Assembly: GCA_029255685.2 (NCBI GenBank) | Contig: CM055312.2 | Span: 24,274,203 to 24,338,202, forward strand | Length of the DNA stretch: 64,000 bases | DNA from: Silene conica | Lineage: Eukaryota > Streptophyta > Magnoliopsida > Caryophyllales > Caryophyllaceae | Direction of reading: 5' to 3' | Shown here: in pieces, positions 34,236 through 46,379 of the stretch | Layout of the letters: each line of letters opens with the position of its first letter | How positions within the stretch are numbered: the first letter of the stretch is position 1 | Made by a program: the position numbers and the translations under genes | Notes under the pieces: generated by a model | The model's input: the letters and a program-made list of their open reading frames with translations, nothing else | What the model was told of the DNA's origin: nothing | The model's database searches: none

Positions 34236-36152
34236 GATCCAGGTTGGAATGAGGATTATATTTACGACTCAATAATGTTGGTTCAAGTTTCGAATGTTTC
34301 ACTGTGCAACCCCTGCTATTTGAGCTGGGTATTTAATTCAAGTTCAGATCTAGTGTATTTGAGCTTAAATTTTGAGCTAATACACTAAAGTTTGTGCTGC
34401 ATTCTATGGTTTCCATTTTTGTTAGTTAACTGATTATCATTAATGATTGTTGCCAATGTCGTTGGGTGATCTGAGTATTTCTATTAATGTATTTAGATGC
34501 GTTTTTTCATGCTAGATTTGTTCCTGTTTTGAATGCCATACTACTGAATACTGATGTTGAAATTCATTTCTGTTTTGTGTTTCCCACATTTTAAAGAATA
34601 TTCCATATTTTGTATTCCTCTTTGCGTTTTTGATGGACAATGTCAATTTTTTTTTTTTTTTTTTTTTTTTGGCCAAAATAGCAAAAATATTAGACTTAAT
34701 TTCTCACATTATGAATAATATTTATTTATAAAATAGGCAACTTTTTCTATCAACATCTTACTCTTCAAAGTTGGATTTTGTTGTTGTTGTTGTTGTGTCC
34801 TCGGAAAGAGGAGAATGGTGGTAGTCGAAGTGGCTTATTTGGTCAGTCTAGGTGGTGAAGTGGTTGGGTGTTATAGTCAGGTGGTGCTGGACTGATTTTT
34901 AAGTGGCAATAGTGAGTGTTGGTGGTGGATTCACACTCGAAAAAGTGTTGTTGATGGAGCATGGTCGGGATAGAAGGTTATACTCGTGGTTTTGGTGATG
35001 GAGAGTGGTGGGCCTATTTGAGCTAATGTGGTTGTCTTGGGTTGTTGGTATTGGGGTTGCTGTGTTGGGTCGTCACTCATGGATGGTTTGGGTGGGATTT
35101 TCGTCTGTCGATGGTGGTTGGTGTGGTGTCAAAGTGGTTGGTCTTGAGAGGGGCCTTTTCATAATAGATTTCTATTACGGCCGGGAAGGAAGATAATGAC
35201 AAAAATTGCATTCACCAATCAGTTGTAGGTTGTAGGTTGTAGGTTGTAGCTAAAGGTGAAGATGATAAAAGCAGCAAAACCAAAATTTGGTTCATCTTCA
35301 TAATGTGTTGGTCTCTTCTTTTTCTTTTTCTTTTTCTTTTTCTTTATCTTTATCAAGGGTCGATACGGGCATTCGGGCAACGACCCTGATATATGGAGTG
35401 AATTAAAGGCAGTGGGACGAGCTAGCTAGGGACGGAGCGAGTTTATAGATGAATATCTGGAATCTGGTGGGAATTTGTTGTGTGGCTTACCCCTGCTTCT
35501 TAGTTGTTGCACTGTGTGTAGTAGGGTTGGAACAGCCTGTCACAGGTCACCCCCATGTAGTGCTTCCATTTTTGTTGGCTGTCCTTATTAATATGGTCTA
35601 ATTTAGGAAGTTTCTACAAGAAATTATATGTTTCACTCATTTTCTAGTATATTCACACAATATTTATTGTTATAAATTAGTCCATCTTTGCCAAATTAAC
35701 TTCATCTACACGTAATGAATATACTTTAGTTGTGTTTTCTAGTCGTCCAAGTGGGATCTTGTCTTCCATGTGATCAACAAACAAACTCAAGTTGCTTTCT
35801 TTTGTATTCCCTAGTTTTTGTGTATGACAGGCACCAGAACAATGTGCTGGAGGTAAACAAGACTAACTACGAGAATTGCATCGCGGACCACCCTCGTGCC
35901 AACTGGACAACCGGAGCAGGAAGAGACGTGGTTCCACTCAATCAAACTCGACATTATTACTTCATTAGTGGCAACGGGTTCTGTTATGGAGGCATGAAGT
36001 TGGCCATCAACGTTGTCAAGCCGCCACCTCCACCGTCGGCATCCCCTGTTAAAAATGCTGCTTCAAACACGTCTTTACAACCCAACTTTGTCCTCCCACT
36101 TGTCTTCGCCATTGGCGCTTTCTGGGATTCTTTTCTAAGGGTCATGGGATAA
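33990..36152 (+). CDS. Phytocyanin, early-nodulin-like (lamin-like) protein, two exons
   Basis: Exon 1 is 33990-34173 and exon 2 is 35815-36152, with a 1641-base intron (GTATGT donor, CCCTAG acceptor). Together they encode about 173 residues. Residues 1-28 form a signal peptide. A plastocyanin-like domain follows (NFTVWAQDKHFYLGDWL in exon 1, NNVLEVNKTNYENC and NWTTGAGRDV in exon 2). A proline-rich linker and a hydrophobic C-terminus suggest a GPI anchor. Three of the four usual copper ligands are absent: Asn replaces the first His (QNNVLEV), Ser replaces Cys (YFISG) and Phe replaces the second His (NGFC). The disulphide cysteines remain. It is therefore a non-copper arabinogalactan-type surface protein of the early-nodulin-like group, probably in the plasma membrane or wall. 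Several N-x-T sites are present. This is the only ordinary host gene I recognise in the window. Confidence 0.9.
34174..35814 (+). other. Intron of the phytocyanin gene with simple repeats
   Basis: Contains a TTA microsatellite near 34197-34236, a poly-T run near 34648-34671, a TTG run near 34780, four copies of a taggttg word near 35225-35250 and a TTTTTC run near 35318-35345. Short ORFs inside are not supported. Confidence 0.75.
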
Positions 36153-36787
36153 GTAAAAAAAATCCGCATTTGACTTGTGAAAGACAGATATATTGGTGTT
36201 TTTTTGTTTTTTAATTGAAGTTGACTTGTGTTAGGAATTAAGTTTTCGTTCGATGGTGTATTTCTTAATTCATTGAAATTGAGGGTGGTTGACAAATTGT
36301 AACAGTCAAAGATGACTGTATTTGGTTGGTTTGAAATAGAGTTGGATCCATCATCCATGTGAAAGGTTGTTGATTTTGTAGCCGTTGCCTTACTAAGTTA
36401 CTTTCCCCTTTCTAGTGCAACAATTGCGGATGCTTGATTTGCGAAAGGGAATACGATACAGCTCACAGCCTTAGCCCACACCTTTTGTCTCTCTTGATTT
36501 GCGGATCACAAATTTGGCAACGGATTTGGTTTGTTTCGGGTGAATCTTCATCTAATATTCATCCTTCCTTTTAAATTTTTATCTATCCTTTTCCTGAAAC
36601 TTATCAATGTTATCATCTCTCATCCATTTATCTATCATTCTTGGATGAAATGAGTAGAGCGGCTTGCTTGTAAACCAACGAATCCGTGTGTTTAAACCTA
36701 GAAAATGGATGACTCTTAATTATCTCAAAAAATAAAGCCAAATAATAATAAGGTATCTTCCGTACACAAATTGTTCTATAACACCTA
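36153..36787. other. 3' region of the phytocyanin gene
   Basis: Presumed 3' UTR and intergenic DNA. No further gene is seen; there is no clear single polyadenylation signal. Confidence 0.5.
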
Positions 36788-36820
36788 CTAGTTTTACGCC
36801 CGTGCAAAAAATGTACGGGT
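36788..36820 (-). mobile_element. Helitron 3' terminus (minus strand)
   Basis: Read on the minus strand this is a hairpin (CCCGTACA, loop, TGCACGGG) followed about eight bases later by CTAG and then T, the classic plant Helitron 3' end. The corresponding 5' end was not found, perhaps because the non-LTR element lies in between. Confidence 0.6.
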
Positions 36821-37095
36821 TCGATTTTACTAAATTGAAAAAATTAATAAAAAAGTGAATATATTAATAAAATATTCTTTTGATATCACAGTTACATGAT
36901 TTTAAACTTAAGACGAACGGTGACCGATAAAAATATATATATATATTTTAAAATTATACTTACGATTTCAATTCTATGTTCCTGACCATTGTAATGAACC
37001 CAAATTATTATTTATTTTTTTATGTACGATTTCCAACTCTCAACAATTTTAATTTGTTAATTTCCAGTATTTGAATGCTTTAATTTTCGCCAATT

Positions 37096-37105
37096 TATAT
37101 TATTA

Positions 37106-37140
<35 letters not shown>

Positions 37141-37168
37141 TTTTTTTTTTATTATTTTTTTTTTTTAT
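37096..37168. repeat. TAA microsatellite and A-rich tail of the non-LTR element
   Basis: On the plus strand a run of ATT triplets is followed by T-rich sequence. On the minus strand it is the A-rich tail of the non-LTR element grading into (TAA)n. Confidence 0.8.
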
Positions 37169-40100
37169 ATCGGACCTTTTATTAAAACTGGAAAGAAGGA
37201 TTACATGAAATTGGTGGGCACCCGAGAAACAAGCTGGGCGCCCACTCCCTTAACAATAGCAAAACTAAGGCGAGAAAAAATAAAAGCAGCGGTCTTCGAT
37301 CCAGCATCTTGGGACACAGAAAACTTCTGAATCCGCTTGAGCAAGGTAACAGCATCTTCTCCCAATTCCCCCAAAGAAGAGAAAGAGAAAGGCAAGAAGC
37401 CATACCCAAGTCCCGCGCACAAGTCCCGGTACTTGGCGCACTTCCTCCGAGCAGCATCCACCACCGTCCCTCCTGGCACAAAATCAGCCATTCCCGACTG
37501 AGTCAAAGGTGAAGACCCAACCAAATCCACGCACACATCGCGCCCCCCGGTCCCAGGAATAGAGCAGCAAATCCGCAGGCCGCAAGGGCCCTCCCGCCCC
37601 ATCGAGCAAACCAATATCGACCTCCCGACCTGTAGAGATCCCCGATCGGTAGCAAATATCCAGAAGAGTATCACGAACCAGGTTATGCCAATGTTTGACA
37701 CCAACAGCACTAACACAAGAGACAACATGATCCCCGAAGATATCCCCATCAAAAACCCGGGAGCAAGCGGAACAAGGCACGGATACCGAGAACAACGGAA
37801 CCCTCAGCCGATAACTGAGCACGCACCGATAAGTCCTACTGTTCATAGTCTGCCCTAACCCAGAAATAGGGACCACCCGCAGCCAATCAGATGAGTGACC
37901 TCCTAGTTGAGACTTCCAAAGCATAACCTGACGAGGAGTCAAGGAGAAAACCGATTCTGCAAAAGCAACAACCCTCGTGAAATATAAATCTGCCAATTTT
38001 TTCATTAGTTTGGTGGCAGCGATCTCAGAAGGATTGCGCAGAAAATCAGAACCCGTAGCTGCAGCAAAAGCACCCAGAGCTGACTGAAAAGAAGGTCCGG
38101 TGTCAAGGTCACTCCCCATCCGAAGGAGTCGATTCTGCAGATCCACAGACTGCAACCGAGAAGCAATGAAAGCATAGTGCAGGACGTCACTAGCAGCGTA
38201 CACACCAAGCCCACCAAAGGAAAATGGGAGGGTGGCAAGCCGCCATTGCCAATCACCGAACCCCGGTCCAGAAGTAGTGATGATACGCTCAAGATGAGAA
38301 CGCAAAGCCGCGTCAAAAATAGGTGCAGCGGACTCGAAAGCATCAGGGGAACAAGTACGCAAAGCGAAGTAAAGCTTCGAGATACCGGTACAGGCCCGTG
38401 GCAAAAGAAGCTTACACTGCGGATCATCAATCAGAGAGACGGCGTCCATGAGCCTAATAGTCCGAGTCACTCTCCCCAGCGCAACCTCACTACGAAAATC
38501 TGGGCACAGAGTCACCGGGCCACCAAGGACAGTGACACCACGCAAAGGGCGTGCAATATCATAGGGAAAAACGCCCAAATCCCGGCTCCTGGGGTCTTCC
38601 GAAGGCCAAAAAACCTCGGTCTTGCCAATATTTAGATAGGACCCGAACGCGGCCCATCCTTCATAATCATCTCCAAAACCTTCCCCACAACCAAGGTGTC
38701 CCCGACAATAGAGCCATCATCCAAATACCAAGCCTGCAAGCTCAAGTCGAAAGAGTCACGAATCTTACAAACCAAAGGATGTAAAACCAGCGAAAAGAGC
38801 AAAGGGCCCAAAGGATCACCCTGCTGAACCCCCTGACAAGACCACAAGCTATGCTCACCATAATATAAACGAGCAGGACGGGAATGGCAAAACTCCACCC
38901 AACCAGAAAGAGCGGGGCACTGACTATGCACCTCACGCAACATGACTTCCCTATCAACCATGTTAAAAGCATTCTGGAAATCAACCAAAAGCATAGAAAG
39001 ACCCACCTCATCACCCCGACTCTCAACCAACCTGTTCAAGGCATGCATGATAGCCTCTCCCCCACCAGAAACACCAACCCCGAACTGAAGGCCATCAAAA
39101 TAACCACTCAAAGATGGACCAATAAAAAAGGCACCAACCTTGGAGACAAGGCGCCTCCAAATCGTACCCACAGCAATAGGGCGGATGCCACCGCCCGGCT
39201 TAACAAGAGGGGTCAACGGCGCGCTCGCGATATACTCACTAAGAACCAGCGGGCACTGTCCCTCAAGAAAAAGGTTAACCACCCCAGTGATAGAAGCCAG
39301 CAACTCATCAGAAACAGCAGCCGCAGCACCACTCAAACAATCTAGAAGATGTTGAGCACGAAAACCATCCCTCCCACAAGAAGTATCTCGTGGAAACCCC
39401 CGAATCATCCCCAGCACAACCGAGATAGAGGCAACAAGAGGATGTGGACCCGCAGACCGAGAAGGCAAAACAGGAGAAGGGACAATGGGGTGCTTATCTG
39501 CTAGTGCCGCAAGAGTAGCCGTATTGTAAGGGGCAACCCCACAAGACGAAAGCACACGAACAGTGGCGGTGTAGTGACCGTCACATATCTTCCTCCTACA
39601 CTGCTTAACATTAGCCTCTCCAAGGTCAAGCTCCTCATCAAACCGAAAAGACGGAGGAGACGCAGCTAAGGTATCCCGAAGGACCTGCAACATGCCACCA
39701 GGCACACCCCAAGAACAAATGGCGCTAGAGATGCTCTCCTCCTGCCGCTGACGCCGGACAGCAGCACGACACTCACGACTACTCCGTGGAGAGAAAGTCT
39801 TGAGAATACAAAGGGGTAAAACAAGCATGGCAACCCAAGATGAGAGATCAGATGGAGAACGGATCACAGCATCAAAGGCCCCTTTAAGATCCCTAGAGAA
39901 ACCAAGACGACACCGAGGAGGGATTGACTTCACGGTTCTCAAACCTTTAGACAACAACCGATCAAGAGAGGAAACAGTGAAACCACCCCCAACCTCCGGA
40001 ACGACACCATCACCACCAGACAGCAAGGTATGGTCGGGAGCAGTTGGCCTAGGAAAATCGTATAGAATGAAAGAGACAGCCCCATCACCCGAATCTGGTG

Positions 40101-41182
40101 CCTCAATAACAGACCCATCCCCATGCAGACAACGCTTACGATGAGCATGCGTTCTAAAACAAACCCCACAAAGCCAAATGCCCATGCGGCTAAAGGTAGT
40201 CTCAGCCTCGACAAAAATAGACAAAGATGTAAGAGATTGTCGAGTAATAACCTGAGCATCACCGGTGCAGTGCCGGTCTCGCAGATGGGTGAGCATGAGA
40301 GCTTTCTTGAGACCCTTGCCACGACCATCCTGACAACCAGAAAGACCGACAAAAGGACAATGAAACCGAGCGATGTCGGGCATGGCATCGACGCACCCAA
40401 CCGCCACGAAACAGCCCTTGCAACTTGATCACACACGCAACAGAAGAGGAAAAGCAATCCTACGTTCCAAAAATCAAAAATTCCCAATAAGGAATAAATA
40501 ACGCCAAACCAAGGTGTTACCAAGTTTGATACTCACGATAACCACCCAGAACCCACACCTCACGACAACCACCCAGAGCCCAAACCGCACAAATACTCCG
40601 GTGTCGTAAAGTCCGGTGGGCTGACCACCTTTGCCGGTTAGTAACAAAATTCAAAACCAAAACCGCAACGAAACCGAAACCACTACACCCTCCTCTCGCA
40701 GAAACCGCCACCACAACCACCGTCGTGGTGATACAAAAGAAAAGACGACACAGCCAAACCGATGAGAAGCGCCGGAGTCGATATGAATGCCGACGAGAAT
40801 CAACGGCCGGAAGGAAAGCCGCAATCCGCCACTCACGTGTTCTCTCTCGCACTCACACAGGCACACCACCACCCACTAGTTTATCGCCGGCGACGTGAGG
40901 AGGTCGACGAGGTGATGAATAGTGGACACCGGCGACGTGAGGTCACCGGCGGTGGGGATGGTGCAACGCTCGCTGCTCTCGCACACACGCAATATCCTGC
41001 CGCAAACCCGACTACGACCGACGACAGGGGACCAAACACCGACGACAGAGCACGCCGGCGACCCTGGAACACCGACGAGGGGCTGAAGGCGTTGATAGAC
41101 GTGCACACACGCGCGAACCCTAGATGAACCCTAGATGAACCCTAAATCGCACGCTCCTCTCTAAATCGCACGCTCCTCTCTC
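37169..41182 (-). mobile_element. Non-LTR retrotransposon with R2-type endonuclease, between TAA repeats
   Basis: Minus orientation. It has an A-rich/TAA tail at the left, no LTRs, one large broken RT ORF, and a 5' region of about 770 bases that begins with short tandem repeats (ctaaatcgcacgctcctctct twice, ccctagatgaa repeats near 41120). Both ends abut (TAA)n on the element strand, which fits insertion into a TAA microsatellite. No apurinic-type endonuclease is seen upstream of RT. Confidence 0.78.
37201..40407 (-). pseudogene. Zinc finger, reverse transcriptase and REL-type endonuclease ORF, two frameshifts
   Basis: From about 40407 the frame has a C2H2-like finger (FHCPFVGLSGC then HLRDRHC) and a second Cys/His cluster (CGVCFRTHAHRKRC). 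RT follows: GGGIRPIAVGTIWRRL, LLVDFQNAFNMVDR, GVQQGDPLGPLLFSL and AWYLDDGSIVGD (catalytic LDD). Further on are a CCHC motif (CSAC then GDHVVSC) and a PD-(D/E)xK-like endonuclease (LRPADLLLYSW, VCVDLVGSS, then K and KY). This order, finger-RT-CCHC-endonuclease, is that of R2/R4/CRE-type elements rather than L1. The frame shifts near 38632 and again in a C run near 37547, so it is inactive. A host role is not suggested. Confidence 0.8.

Positions 41183-41220
<38 letters not shown>
41181..41220. repeat. TTA microsatellite at the 5' edge of the non-LTR element
   Basis: About thirteen TTA/TAT triplets directly follow the element 5' end. On the element strand it reads (TAA)n, matching the other flank. 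Confidence 0.85.
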
Positions 41221-42035
41221 TGGTATTAACTTTTTGTTCCTGTTTTATACTCATCATCTGTCAAATTAATCATTTTAGATGCTGGATGTTAAAGCAATAT
41301 TAAAAACTTATTAAATCTTTGAATATAGTCCATCTGTAAAGTCTAGACGTCTGAATAATATTATTATGATAATTTTAATTTATGCCATTAATTTATATAA
41401 AAATAGTTAACTTATTATGATCATCAAAGATTTGATTTTTACAGTTGAAATTGAAGTTAAGACTTCGAAAGATTTCATATTTCATTATATGATTATAGAT
41501 TGTAACTTATTTAATTAATGTAAGCAGGAAGAGAATATATAAATTAATGAAAAGTTGAGGGAAGGTAGTTAATTATGCATAAAGAACATGATGGATGCTA
41601 CTCTAATTAATTTTTTTTCTCTTCTTAATTTTGATCGACCAATAAGAGCTCTCTAATAGTTATTGGTTTTGTAGTAAAGAGATTTATGTTATTTAGATTT
41701 CCATATTTTTTTGTTGAAGTGAAATAATTTCGTTATTTGGGTTTGCGAATTTTTAGTTAAAGTGAAATAAAATTCAACAAAAAGATTTTTCGTTATTTAG
41801 ATTAAAATTTGTAGTGCTGATCTTTTGTGCTGATTTTCATTTTATTTCGAGTTTGATTTATTAGTATTATAATTTCAACATTAGCAGGCTTTCTCTCTCT
41901 TAAAATTGAGAGCTATTTTCTCTCCTTTGCGAGAGCTTAATCAATATCAATCCAAAAATACAAAAATTTAATCTAAAATTTATTTTTGCTTCATGTGAAT
42001 TATCAAATCAAAAACAAATACAAATTATTATTGCA
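41221..42035. other. AT-rich intergenic DNA
   Basis: No gene, repeat family or regulatory site that I can support. It is the sequence into which the second hAT inserted. Confidence 0.5.
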
Positions 42036-42177
42036 TGAGGATCCAGGGCCGTCTTGGCTATTTAGGTGGCCCTGTGCGAAGTGCTAAAATGGGGCCCTCG
42101 TTATGTTATACAAAAGTTATTATTAAAAAATACTTCATATATTGTTATAAATTCAATGCAAAATATTACATGCGTTC

Positions 42178-44746
42178 TTAAAGATTTTCAAAAGTTTCAC
42201 TAGTCCCTCCTAAAAGTAAAGCTCGGGTTGCATTCTCGGAAGCAAAATCCTCAATTAGCTCATCATAAGTAACATTCTCCAAAAGATTATTCTCGATAGC
42301 TATCATTGCCAATCCATTGAGTCGATCTTGCAACATGGTTGAGCGCAAATACGACTTCAACAACTTCAACTTGGAAAAACTTCTCTCAGCGGATGCAACA
42401 GGTACGGGAATTGTCAACAAAATTCTATAAGCAATCACTGCATTAGGAAAACAACCACCCACTTCTTTCATGTAATTCAAAATAGCAATAGGATTCGGAC
42501 CCATTTGTTTCTTAGGCATGAATTCTCTAAAAAAGTTTAGATCACAACATAAAGTTTTTCCATCAATATCAAACTCATCATTATTTTTAAGCATATTCTC
42601 AAGATTAAGACAACAAGACTCTAATTCCAAATCATCCAAAGAATACAACTTATCCGTTGTGAACATAAATCCAAATATATTTTCATACTCTTGATATTGT
42701 TCAAACCTTCTCTTAAGCGAAGATATTGCTTGATCAATAAGATATAAGAAATAATGAACCCGAAATGATTCTTCTTCAGATAATGGTGGGGAATCATCCG
42801 AATTCTCATCAAAATGTTTTTTTCTTCGAATTTCACGCCTTCTAGGAAAAACAGGATCAATATTCAAATCTTTTGCAATATTCTTTGCCGTATCTAATGC
42901 CTTATGAAAACCATATTCTCTATATTTCTCAAAACAAGAAATTAATGCCTTTACTTGTAAAATAGCAATATCAATAAGCATATCTTTTGTTTGTAGATGT
43001 TTACTAACCTCATTAACAAAAGACAATATTTCATACCAAATAATTATTGATGCTAAAAATTCAACATCACCAAGTTCATTAAGTGCCAAGGATTTGGCTT
43101 CACTTCTAATCTTAGAATCATTATCAACCTCCGCAACTTCTAGTAAAGCTTCTTGTATTTCTTGCATTTGAAATCTTATCGCTTTTACACTATCAACACG
43201 ACTTTTCCAACGGGTCGCTGACAACGGTTTAGGAGTCAAACCTTGTACATTACTCTTTAAAATATCCCATCTCTTTGTAGAATGGGCAAATATTGTATAT
43301 ATGCGCTGTATAATTCCAAAAAAATCTCTAGCCTTACCACAAGTATTAGCTAAGTCACATAAAGTCAGATTTAAACTATGACAACCACAAGGAGTATAAA
43401 AGGCTCTAGGATTTAAATCTAACAATCTCTTTTGTACACCTTGATGTTTTCCTTTCATGTTAGAACCATTATCATAACCTTGACCTCGAACATTATCAAT
43501 ATTAAGACCAAGTGATATTAATTCATTTTGTAAAGCATCAAAAAGTACTAAACCACTAGTATCACACACATTCAAAAACCCCCAAAAACGATTCTTTAAT
43601 TACATATTCACCAGAAGAAGCATCCACATAACGTAAAATCATAGTCATTTGTTCTTTGTGGCTAATATCAGGTGTACAATCTAAAATAACAGAGAAATAT
43701 TTTGCACACTTAATTTTCTTAATGATTTCAGATTTTATTTTAGAAGCAAGACAACGAATCAGTTCATTTTGGATATTTTGACCAAGATAGTGAACATGAG
43801 TATCTTTATTTACTATGCGGCTAACATGTTCTTTCATAATAGGATCAAAGTTGACTAACATTTCAACGAGTCCCAGAAAATTCCCATTACTATCCTCATA
43901 TAATTTATTATTGGAGCCCCGGAATGCTAGATTATGCTTGCCAAGAAATTTAACGATTGAAATAATTCTTAATAATACATTCCTCCAATGTTCTTTCTCT
44001 TTATGAAATCTGCATTGGGATTTTTCATCAATAGTTGTCTTTGGTTTTAACCTTAAACGCAATTCGTATCATATCGTCATATTTTTAACATGTCGGGCGC
44101 TCACTTCATGTTCTTTAAGTCTTTCGCTAAGATGAGCCCAATCATTGTATCCTTTTGTTACTAAATCATTCCTTCCTTGACATGCTCCAAATAATTTACA
44201 GCAAAAACAGAAAACCTTATCAAGATCAGTTGAGTAAACAAGCCATTCCCTATCCCATTTTTCCCTATTAGGCAATTTTCTAGTGTAAAATTTGACGAAA
44301 TTGTCTTTTAGATTGATCGTAGGGGCCTTTTTCAATTGTTCAATCTTTTTTTGGACCGTTAACACTAATCTACCTTTCGATTCCGCATTCAAATTGTCCC
44401 AGTTTCTAGGATCATATATATCTATGGTAATACCAGACTCTACATTATCACTAGAAGGAACGGGATCCACATTAACATCATCTTCAATAGTTTCATTAAC
44501 CAAGTGCTCAAAATTTTCAACATTGCCATGAGATGCATGCATTTCATTTTCAATATGATTCACATTATCATCAAGATTAACGTTAACATTATCATCCAAA
44601 ACCACATTATTGCCACTATCACAGTTATTAGCATTTCTAATTAGAAATTTATCAATAGTTCCTTTTTGAGACCGTTCTAAATATGCAATTTTTTGTTTTT
44701 TCTTACGTTTTTCAAAACCGGAATCATATTTTCTGATTGAAGACAC
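42178..44746 (-). pseudogene. hAT transposase (TTF zinc finger, DUF4371, dimerisation domain), one stop and one frameshift
   Basis: The N-terminal approximately 225 residues include a TTF-type finger (REWLVYSTDLDKVFCFCCKL). A TGA at 44069-44071 interrupts the frame, which then continues (ELRLRLKPKTTID). The central part has DUF4371-like ILDCTPDISHKEQM and then GYDNGSNMKGKHQGVQ and YTPCGCHSLNL. A frame change in a run of G near 43582 (C on the plus strand) separates the two. The C-terminal hAT dimerisation domain reads VPVASAERSFSKLKLLKSYL. Family is the ZMYM/TTF-containing hAT group. With just two lesions it may have been active recently. Confidence 0.88.
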
Positions 44747-45857
44747 GACTCTCTACAATTTAAAAAAGAAAAAACGGAAAACAAGTAACACAGCCAATAA
44801 AAAAATCAACCAATCATAATTAACAAGTAAGATGTTAAGAAACAACCTACTTCCTCCATTCAAATCCACTCTACACATTTCTATTTTACACACTATTCAC
44901 AAACAACCATTCAAATTCGATTTTCTCTCGATACGTAAATAAAATTATATTCATGTGGGATCTAGTTTTATTCGTCTTTACGAGCATATTATTAATATCT
45001 AATTTTTATAATTTTTGAAAATACGTAGCTAACAATATTTACCGCACAAAAGACGCGTTGGCAAACGTGAAAAAAGAAAGTGGTGGAGTGGATTTGAATG
45101 GAGGAAGTATTTGATAAATGAACTGTAATTTCGTAAATGAATGTTCCAATTTGATTTATATTTCTGCAAAAAAATATAAACAAAATTACTAAATTAGTTG
45201 ATGTATATACAAATAATTAAAAAAAAAAACACACTCTAAGTTTACTAAATATCAATTAAAAAAAGGCTCATAACCGAGAACTACTTTTGCCTCTTGTAAT
45301 TGTCTTTCATCCAGTGATATGCTTGCTCGAGGATTCATGGACCGAGACTTAATTATTGTTAATTGTTTTACAGAGAAAGCAAAGAAAACTCATAAATCAA
45401 ACTATACTGTACAAAGTCGATTAAAAAAAGCATAATTTCTCCACATAAATCAAACTATAATAAGAAGTGATAAATATTGAATTTTTCAGAAGTTTGATAA
45501 GAAAAAATTACCTTAAATTTCAACAGTAGATGGATATAATTGAGTTTGGGAATGGAAATTATTGATATTATATACAAGATAATTACACTGTTATGATGAA
45601 GATTGAAATATTGGAAATGAGATATTTTAGCCATATTCATGATTGATTAGTGTGATTTCTAGGAAAAAAGAATCTGAATATCTGATTAAATGAGGAAGTT
45701 TGAAGGTATTGTGATTCTTCCTCCCTAAATCTAGACGTGTGATTGATTATATTTCAAATTTTTTTTTTATGCGTTACCCAACCTTTATCAGTTTTGGGCC
45801 CAAAATTTTGGGGCCCTGTGTAGCAGCACGGGCTGCAAAGGCCCAAAGACGGCCCTG
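44747..45857 (-). other. 5' region of the second hAT
   Basis: About 1.1 kb without coding support between the transposase start and the right terminal repeat. It contains the MITE at 44850-45107; the rest is AT-rich. Confidence 0.6.
44850..45107. mobile_element. Stowaway-like MITE inside the hAT
   Basis: CTTCCTCCATTCAAATCCAC at the left and its reverse complement at the right (GTGGATTTGAATGGAGGAAG) form 20-base perfect inverted repeats. TA dinucleotides at 44848-44849 and 45108-45109 form the target duplication. Length 258 bases, non-coding. It lies in the 5' region of the transposase and could have reduced its expression (inference). Confidence 0.88.
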
Positions 45858-45865
45858 TGAGGATC

Positions 45866-46379
45866 CTATGATTGGGATTGCTTGTTAAAATTTCTTTTAA
45901 ATATAAACATATGTTTATTTGGGGGTAATTATTAGAGCGCAGGAAAGGGATTGGGGGGCTTCTGACATACACTCTTTTTGAGTGAAAGCTATTGGCCTTG
46001 AAGATTTTTGAAGCAGTGCATGTGTGTTGGTTTTCCTTCCTAAAGGATTCTAGGGTTAGAGTTAGTAATAATAAAGATTCTAGGGTTAGAGTTATTGAAG
46101 GAGAAATGGTCTATTCATTTTAAGGGGTCACCATCATTCTGTTTGATTAAGAAACTGGGTATCATGAGAAATGAGATAAGGAAGTGGACTCTTAATAAGA
46201 AATGAGACGGTTTTATTTTAGGCCGTTGGTAAGGGTAAAACGGTTTATGCAAGACTCAATTAATAGGAGATTAATTGAGTATAAACCTTCTAAAGCAATG
46301 TAAGGACATTTCTTTCATCTTATGTAATCATCATGCATGCATAAGTTCTAGTAAAGTTTTAAGACTAAACTTAAATAAT
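45866..46379. other. Intergenic stretch
   Basis: No gene is seen. A 17-base word (ttctagggttagagtta) is repeated near 46047 and 46079. Confidence 0.45.

Larger units (their letters stand above)
42044..45857 (-). mobile_element. hAT transposon with perfect target duplication (TTF-finger type)
   Basis: Terminal inverted repeats CAGGGCCGTCTT (left) and CAGGGCCGTCTT (right, other strand) are perfect over 12 bases. The 8-bp target duplication TGAGGATC is exact at 42036-42043 and 45858-45865. The element is 3814 bases and encodes a TTF-finger/DUF4371-type hAT transposase on the minus strand. The perfect duplication and few coding lesions indicate a fairly recent insertion. Confidence 0.95.

Noticed and set aside
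34197..34236. TTA microsatellite as another non-LTR tail
   Set aside because: It is in the phytocyanin intron with no coding or leader sequence next to it; a simple repeat suffices.
35005..35196. 63-codon ORF in the phytocyanin intron
   Set aside because: It is inside a well-supported intron, low in complexity (Val/Gly/Trp) and without a domain.
40517..41108. Several 75-120 codon ORFs on both strands near the 5' end of the non-LTR element
   Set aside because: GC-rich 5' leader; frames overlap each other on both strands and show no motif. A short ORF1 cannot be wholly excluded.
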